Positions 57,475 to 64,000 of a stretch of 64,000 nucleotides of DNA are shown here, piece by piece. The notes below the pieces were generated by a model. That model made no database searches. It was not told the origin of the DNA and was given only the letters and a program-made list of their open reading frames with translations. The stretch is from Angiostrongylus vasorum (Eukaryota; Nematoda; Chromadorea; Rhabditida; Metastrongylidae). The stretch covers positions 868,001 to 932,000 of the forward strand of contig JADANN010000352.1 of the NCBI GenBank assembly GCA_018806985.1, read 5' to 3'. A program made the position numbers and the translations under genes. Numbering within the stretch: position 1 is the stretch's first letter; each line of letters opens with the position of its first letter.

Positions 57475-60285
57475 AAGTTGGTAATGATCAATTGAGGATG
57501 GTCATGTGAAGAATATCTTGTACATAATCTGAGAACGAGAGCGATAGATTAAAGCATTACGAAGTTCAAGGAGATACACTCGAGAAATTGAAGATCTCAG
57601 CTACTGGGATATTAAAAGTACGTATTGACTACTTACCTTAGGATAGCCAAGAGAATAATATCAAGTACATGATTTGAGAAGGATAGATTGGGATATTTCA
57701 AGAAGTTTCAAGGAATCATGGAACAGAGCTAAGCAGTGGGGAGATCAAGCGACTACGACTCAACGTTCTTAATAAAAACTAACTTAAGTGACGATGTTCA
57801 AATGAAGACAGTATTTTAATACGATGAAGTGATGGAACACACCAATAAATATCAATGCGAAAGGAGGTACTACCACAGCCGGTTCACGTATCCCTAACCA
57901 GTGCCGATTGTAATGTCACGCTCGGCCATCGACAAATATTATATTTTGGCGGGAGAAGAGCGGATATCCATTAGATCATTGGTGGAATAAACAAACAGTC
58001 GAAAGCGATAAACGAATCTATGGGTGATAAAAATGAAGCTTTGCTCAAAACTCATCGCTAATGTTTAGGTGTTTATAAGTTTCATGTGAACAGTAAAGTT
58101 CAAAGGAACGTCGCTGAGCATTCATAGAAATGATTTGGTCCGGAGTGTAGATTATTTTTCCTATCTAACCGCACTATATTTGATCTACAAAATCATGAAC
58201 TAGGGCGCGAAATACACACAGTTCTGGATCCTGTGGTTGGAGATCCTCCTGAGACGATTTGGACGATTTCCCTAGTCGGTGCATTAAATTAATTAGTGGA
58301 GATGTGAAAGCATTGGTAAAGATGGTAAATAGTTATCGAACTTTCATCGATCCCTTCATGTTTCTTTTTTCACGGTGTCTTACCACTGTGTGGATAGGCT
58401 ACTTGTCAACAAAGGCTTACGGCTGTTATGTTGATTTAGCTTCTAACCGTATTTTTTACAAAAACAGTTGGTCCCTAGCGTGGGATACCCCCGTCTCTCC
58501 TACTTGTTGATATGTCTAGCTTTTTTTTCTTGTAGTTAAGCACTTTTATTTCCTGTACTGTGATTATATGAAATCTCCCTACTTATTTTTCTACTTTTTC
58601 TATGCTTCCTTTTCTGTAATGAGTCAAAAGGAACTTTAAATGGAATGGTTTTAGTGTCAAAGCCACATATTTATGCGCTGATGTTCATTGAAGAGCATAT
58701 TTTCTTGTTGGGGGAAAAATCTTCATCTGAGAGTTATGAGGGCTCGGAAGATCCGATTTTTAGTTTCTACCTCTCACTCCTTTTATTCATTACTCGCTAG
58801 CTCTATCCTCAGGGCTTAGTTTGTTCTCAGCATCTCTTGGCTTTGAAGCAGTTTCCTAGTAGTATTCATTTGGAAAGTCAAACCCTTCAGCCGCTTACTA
58901 AAGCACCTGGTAGTATCCAGAGAACACTGGGCGGCAACTACCCATGAATTACTGGTCTTTGTTTTGACTTCTATTTTCTTCTTTTTGAAAATTTTAAGTA
59001 CGCAGTTATGACCTTCGATTTCGCGAAAATGTTTCGCCTATCGTTTACAGTCATTACGGAAGTCGTCGTCATTAAGACAAATGGTGGGTGGATGTACTAT
59101 CATCAGGTCATGCCAAGTTCATTCATGGTCAGCGATAAACACGAAAACGAGTACTGGTCGTCGTGTATATTATGGATATCGATTTTTTTTGCAGTCGATC
59201 GTTGCGATGTGAATGTGATGAAAAAAGTCGTTGCACAGTTTCGTGGATCAAAATCATATGGCTTGAAGCTGATTTGAATCCGATTTCTCTTATCATCCAA
59301 CTTAAGAAATTTTCTAGTTTTCAAGGTGAAATATTGGTGGCTGATTTTTTGAGATAATCATTGCGTTGCTACAAGGGTGAGGGTGCGACAGTCTTTGTGA
59401 TATCACTTCTAGCTCTTTCTCGACCAATCGCATTGATTTCAATGCACACGGTGACATCACTATCGTTATTTTACTTCGATGCAAAGAGCTGTTTTGACAC
59501 TATTTGTGGTAAGTCGATAAGTTGTCGAACACAAACTTTATACAGGAACCGAATCAAGAGAAAGAAACAATCTCTTTTCGAGCGAGTTGACTCGTTTGCT
59601 TGAATTCCATGGCCGACATTATCCGATCTTGTGTGCTTACGCACTAATGTTTAGAGTTCGGCGGCTTGTTGTCGTCACGAAGAGAAGGAAAATTACCGAA
59701 AAGACCTTTGTGAACGTGTTTGTACTTAGTATAGGGAAGGGCTATGCGTCCACAAAGAGTGCATTTATTGGTGTGTAACCAATGTCGTTATGAAGAGTAC
59801 ATATTTCTAACTCTTATTACACATTCATTGGCCGAATTTGCCAACGTACAACTAAGGGACATTTATTTCACAGTGTAGAACTTCCAGAAGAGAAAGTTTT
59901 TCACTGGTATAACGAACTTAAATCATTGGGATATAATCTTCATATGAAATGTCACTCGAAACAAAAACTGTGGGGACGGAAAGAAAAGAAGGCCTCCTTC
60001 TATTATTTTGGTTTACTTACCTTTGCACAAATCGGTTCTCAATTGTTGATGGTATGCATGACGCCTCAGTTTCTCTTAGTGAGATAATTGTAAAAAGTTG
60101 ATACATAACCTCCTCGGACATCTTAGCATTTTTTATGTCGACAGATTGGAAAAGGACGTATTTTTTGCAACAACGGTCTTACGATTGTCCGATGATTGAG
60201 CTGCCTGCTCAGAAAGCTATTTAAGTAATGATGTCCCTTTTGTAAGCTCAATAAAACCCTCCTGATATTCGCCCGCTCTTAATAA
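57475..60285. other. No assignable feature
   Basis: Nearly 3 kb upstream of the START gene. Open frames of 60-90 codons exist (58259-58510, 59008-59277) without domain motifs or convincing splice partners. Confidence 0.4.
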
Positions 60286-60289
60286 AGAG

Positions 60290-62240
60290 ACGAAGTGCTC
60301 ATGGTGGCGATGCCATTCATCATGAGAATAGTGCTCATACGGAGGGTCAGGTGTCATAGATAGGTCGGAGCCTCGAATCCCCCTCTATTTGCATGAAATG
60401 GGATATACTCAACATCGTCCTTTCGACTGCGCGTTCTATGATGTTATGTGTTCTTTTATCCTGGTTACGTAGCAAACTGATTTTTGAAGATGCGTAAAGG
60501 TAGGAATAATCGTAGAGCGGAAAAGTTAGTCACGGAGTCGGGGTTCCTGTTCTCCTCACTACACCTCTGATGTTTCTAAAAGCTCCATAATTCTCTCGCT
60601 TCCTCCTGCTCCTCTCTGGACCTAGGTGGCTCATCATGTTGTTTTCCCGACTTAGATAGACGTAGCTGGACCATTGAGAGATACTCATTAGGTTGACAGT
60701 GAATGGAATATAGGAAACCATTAACTTCATAAACATCGCTTTTATGAGATTCTCTATAAGATTGAGATTCCTTCTATAAGCGTTATCAAAGCCAGCTAGC
60801 ATTCGTTCCGCCTGATCAATGCCTGGTGTTATTAGAACGACCAGCAAAGAGAAGATGGTGTAATCGCCGACCATCAGTTTCCAGTCCCATGTTGTCCCGC
60901 TACAGTTCGCGTTCTCGGTTCTCGGTAGCGGTGGTGAATAGATTTGGTGGAACAATATTGCCTCACCTATCCATTTTTTTACATCAATGTTTAATGTCAT
61001 TATAAAATATTGGTATTTGTGGATAGCTGGCGAAGGATCTTTATATACTGAGTAGCGGTGCACTGGCTCTCCAAGGCACCCATGAGTGCTTCAATCTCAA
61101 GTGGATCAAAATTTTCCTTAAATTGATGAAAGTGAGAAGAGTGGTCTCTGTGCTCTGGTGATACTTCAATGAGCCTTGTTACCATGTGGATGTGGTCCAT
61201 CGTACTAAATCCTTTTCGAAACCCTGCTTATTCACATGGCTGCCCTTCGTCCAGTGTTCTTCTAATCCTGTTTAGGATGACTCGAGTGAAGAATTTGTAG
61301 ACGACAGACAGCAAGCAGATTGGGCGATAGTTGCCGATATCGTGAAGGTCACCCTTCTTGAACAATAGCACGGTCTTGCTGGTCTTCGATTGAGTAAGAC
61401 CTTGCATTAAGACAGGTAACGTGCGAAGAGCCAAGCCAGTGTGTTTATGAAGGCTGCAAGAATGTTCTTATATTCAGATCTTATTCCGTTCGGACCTGGA
61501 GTTGTTCGATTTTTTCACCTAAGATGAAGCATGCTGGATTTTGGAAGAAAGAACCAGTAGGACGACATATCCATCTTTCTTTATTCGATATAAAAGCGGA
61601 AGGACGTGGCTGCCGAGCAGATCCGAGTAGTAATCGTGGATGATTTTCTCCATTTCCTTTGTGGAATCTGTAACTATTCTGTCTGGGCGTTGGAGTACAA
61701 TTATCTTGTTCTTTAATATTGCGAGGGTTCAATTGCGTTGCAAATTTTCCTAGCAGGCTTCACAGCGCTGGCCATAACTGCTATTCTTCTCCATCTAAGA
61801 TCTTTTTTTATAGTGTTGCGGCACTGTTTTGCTAGTTTGGACATCAGTAGGCGATTGCCTATGGCACATGTGATTCCTCGATGACAGATCAGGTCGTATG
61901 TTTCTGGAGACAGACGTCTTTTAGTGACATTTGAACTGTCAGCTTTCTTTGCTCATACGTGGAGCAGTTGAATAAGCCAGTCGCACTCTTCTTCGATTGG
62001 TGAACAACGGCGTTTTACCATGAGCCGGAAAAAGCGTCTGAATACATTCAAATTTATGGTGGCTTTGAGAAATAATTCTTTGAAGTTAGCAGATTTATAT
62101 CCTTTCAAGGAACAATGGAATTTTGCACGAACGAGACGATGGTCTGATCCCGTGTTGAATTTGACAGAGCAGTTAGGCGCATAGGTTAGGCAAACCTTCA
62201 ATTCACCATGATGTGGTCGATTTCGTTATGGTATTCTGCA
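60290..62240 (-). mobile_element. RTE-type LINE, decayed copy 3, with endonuclease end
   Basis: Minus strand. 62201-62090 holds the end of the APE-type endonuclease with NTGSDHRLVRAKF (the conserved SDHR.. motif). 61434-61228 holds VLLFKKGDLHDIGNYRP and LLSVVYKFFTRVI of the RT fingers. 61200-61000 holds the palm region, decayed. The C-terminal part extends to ~60290. It reaches further into the endonuclease than the other two copies, and frameshifts are frequent. Confidence 0.8.
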
Positions 62241-62246
62241 TCACAT

Positions 62247-62520
62247 AGAGCGCTTTTAGTGCAGTGGTTAGAGTTGCCCTGCAATACACAAGGGCTCGAT
62301 GCCGCTCACCAGGCTCACTAAGGCTTTCACCCTTTCGGGGTCGGCAAACTGGTAGCAGACTTGTCTGGGCGGATAACAGCATTGGCTAGATACATCGACA
62401 AGCCACCACAACTATAGGCCAAAAATGCATTCATTCACGTCTAACGAATTTTAGTAAAGTCGAATGCATCGCGCATCCTTCAGGGATTGATCAACGCCGA
62501 GAGCTTTATCCCTTATCCTT
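62247..62520 (+). mobile_element. SINE-A next to the RTE copy
   Basis: Head AGCGCTTTTAGTGCAGTGG, B-box-like GGCTCGATGCC, body CCTTTCGGGGTCGGCAAACT, tail GAGAGCTTTATCCCTTATCC. It begins within 10 bases of the RTE end. Confidence 0.75.
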
Positions 62521-62739
62521 TTATCCCTAATATTACAAAGAATACTTAGTGGTCAAACGTTGTAAATTTAGCGTTTAAACGACTTCTTCCTAGTAGTTAG
62601 CAAAGAAATGAAGCCGATATTCAACAGTTGATGGAGGGTCAAATATAAAGAAGAACAATTGCAAGAACAAATAACCTGTCTCGGCCTTTCAGACATAAAA
62701 AATAAAAAACAAAAAAGCGAGTGTAGGCGCTTCCTTCAT

Positions 62740-62900
62740 TTGTTAACGGACCGTTATCTTTTTATTAGCTGTCTACTACTAATTTTCACAGCAGGCTGTG
62801 ATGTGAAATGCAACCACTATATCGCTGAGATATTTGCAAGACTAAGACCCCAGCCAGATCGAACCGCGTTGATTGATGATGGAAGCGCTAGTTAGAAAAC
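62740..62900. mobile_element. Foldback MITE M, outer left arm
   Basis: GTGATGTGAAATGCAACCAC, ATCGCTGAGATATTTGCAAG, CCAGCCAGATCGAACCGCG. It resembles the 26.4-kb subfamily. Confidence 0.6.
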
Positions 62901-63209
62901 TGGCGGAGAGAAAGGCATACTGAGAGCCTTAGTGGTGTTGTGAGTAACATGTGAACACTTTTGCTAATATCTCAGCATCATAGTGTTAAAAGGCTTTCTA
63001 ATACTCATGAGGCGTGTCATATCTGTAGCCTGCATGAAGCAGCCAGTCGTTGAAAATTGTTGGCTCAACTGATGAAGTTCGTACCGACGGAAAACGATTG
63101 TGTTCGGCATTTGAAGATTTATCTTTAAGGTGGAATAATTTATGAGTCAATACTAATTTGCAATTCTATTAGATCAATATATTCGTCTAGATTTTTAAAT
63201 TGTTCGGTT

Positions 63210-63425
63210 TTTTAGAGGTTGTTCTGTAACCTTTATTGGGCTAAAATTTCGTCGCCTTTATCTTCTACAGAGTCACTGATTCGAGTCGGTAGTCCTCAGT
63301 TGTTCGTTCTTCCATTGAGTGTCATCGTGTTCGCATATGAAACAATCTCACTCAGCAGCGCTCATTTGTAAAGGACAGTTGTTGGCACCGACTGTCCGTT
63401 GATAATCGTTTTTTCTCCGCACAGT
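63210..63425 (-). mobile_element. P2 terminal fragment, decayed
   Basis: ACCTTTATTGGGCTAAAATT, GAGTCACTGATTCGAGTCGG and TCAGCAGCGCTCATTTGTAAAGG align loosely with 4030-4200 and 31500-31660. The hammerhead-like core is mutated. Confidence 0.4.
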
Positions 63426-63961
63426 CCATCTTGAGGGAAGTCAGTATTATTAACAGCTAGCAGAGAGTAAAACAGTATTTCAAAAATCGACTTTCTGCTT
63501 ACCTCTGCATGACTAATTAGTATGTATTCCTTGGTTGATAAGCTAACAGAAGGTTGACCAAGGACGTGAAGGCTCAGAGGTATGCAAAGGCACCAAGACA
63601 TAAGTTAGCCGATTAAAGCCTTTTTTTTATCAAGCTCCTGTTATTTTACCAATGTGAGAGGGTTCGACTTTTTTTTACCAGACCAGCTCAACCTGTTTCC
63701 ATAAAGACGTTGTATACGTGTAAGACGTAGGATCGCGTACACTTTGTACGAGCTTCAACATGGACTCCGTCGCAAGGCTAGGGTTGAAACACTGAATAAA
63801 AATGGCCAATAAAAAGTTGTTGGGACATTACCAAAACCACTGTTTCCTCAAGCTCTTTTCTTAGATAGCAAGACGCTATCGATGAAGTCGACGGCGCATT
63901 TCTCAGATTTGGGACGAAACTCTCATTATTCCTAACCACTTGCTTGATATTTGATACTTGA

Positions 63962-64000
63962 ATGGCCCATCCTCACTGGTTGTGCGGGCCCCAGCACAAT
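63962..64000 (-). mobile_element. NA1 repeat, start of a copy cut by the window edge
   Basis: ATGGCCCATCCTCACTGGTT and TGCGGGCCCCAGCA match the NA1 tail-side end, preceded by a short TGATACTTGA-type tail (63947-63961). Confidence 0.75.

Noticed and set aside
59008..59277. 89-codon open frame
   Set aside because: No domain motif, no initiation or splice context, and AT-rich composition like surrounding non-coding DNA.

Overview
This window looks like nuclear DNA of a parasitic nematode, most probably a clade V strongylid (hookworm-like). It is AT-rich, with short spliced exons ending at T-rich TTTCAG/TTTTAG acceptors and probable spliced-leader acceptors a few bases before start codons. The rbbp-5, RGS and START genes resemble animal families. 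Between exons lies a dense load of RTE-type LINEs, Penelope-like elements (PLEs), tRNA-derived SINEs and long-inverted-repeat MITEs. The species is inferred, not proven.

Three host genes can be read. (1) 4574-10110, plus strand: an eleven-exon rbbp-5 gene for the WD40 subunit of SET1/MLL (COMPASS) H3K4 methyltransferases. All exon phases close, giving 471 residues. Several introns hold mobile elements. (2) 44859-52169, plus strand: a compact two-RGS-domain protein resembling C. elegans RGS-3, with one GC-AG intron and one unresolved exon boundary. (3) 57454-55508, minus strand: a single START-domain lipid-binding protein of the STARD4/5/6 type, with one intron that appears to end in GG instead of AG. 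Two further isolated exon candidates (54481-54683 plus, 41321-41525 minus) were not assigned to a family.

The rest is mostly repeats. Three decayed RTE LINE copies (about 150-1700, 19600-21700, 60290-62240) all point to the minus strand. Two PLE families, called P1 and P2 here, recur throughout. P1 keeps recognisable GIY-YIG endonuclease and reverse transcriptase fragments at 15.0-16.1 kb and 24.1-25.8 kb. The terminal parts of both families carry a recurring motif with hammerhead-ribozyme architecture: CUGANGA, a short hairpin, GAAA, a 2-bp ACGU helix III and a GUC/GUU cleavage triplet. SINE-A and SINE-B have pol III A/B boxes in tRNA-like heads. A family called M here is a foldback MITE, best preserved at 48529-48965. 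A family called NA1 (about 380 bp) ends in short tandem repeats of varying unit. Large inverted repeats stand out at 26871-27820 and 47942-49460.

No rRNA, CRISPR, intact tRNA gene or bacterial-type feature was seen. Long stretches (for example 17.1-19.6, 29.3-31.4, 42.2-44.1 and 57.5-60.3 kb) contain nothing I can assign.
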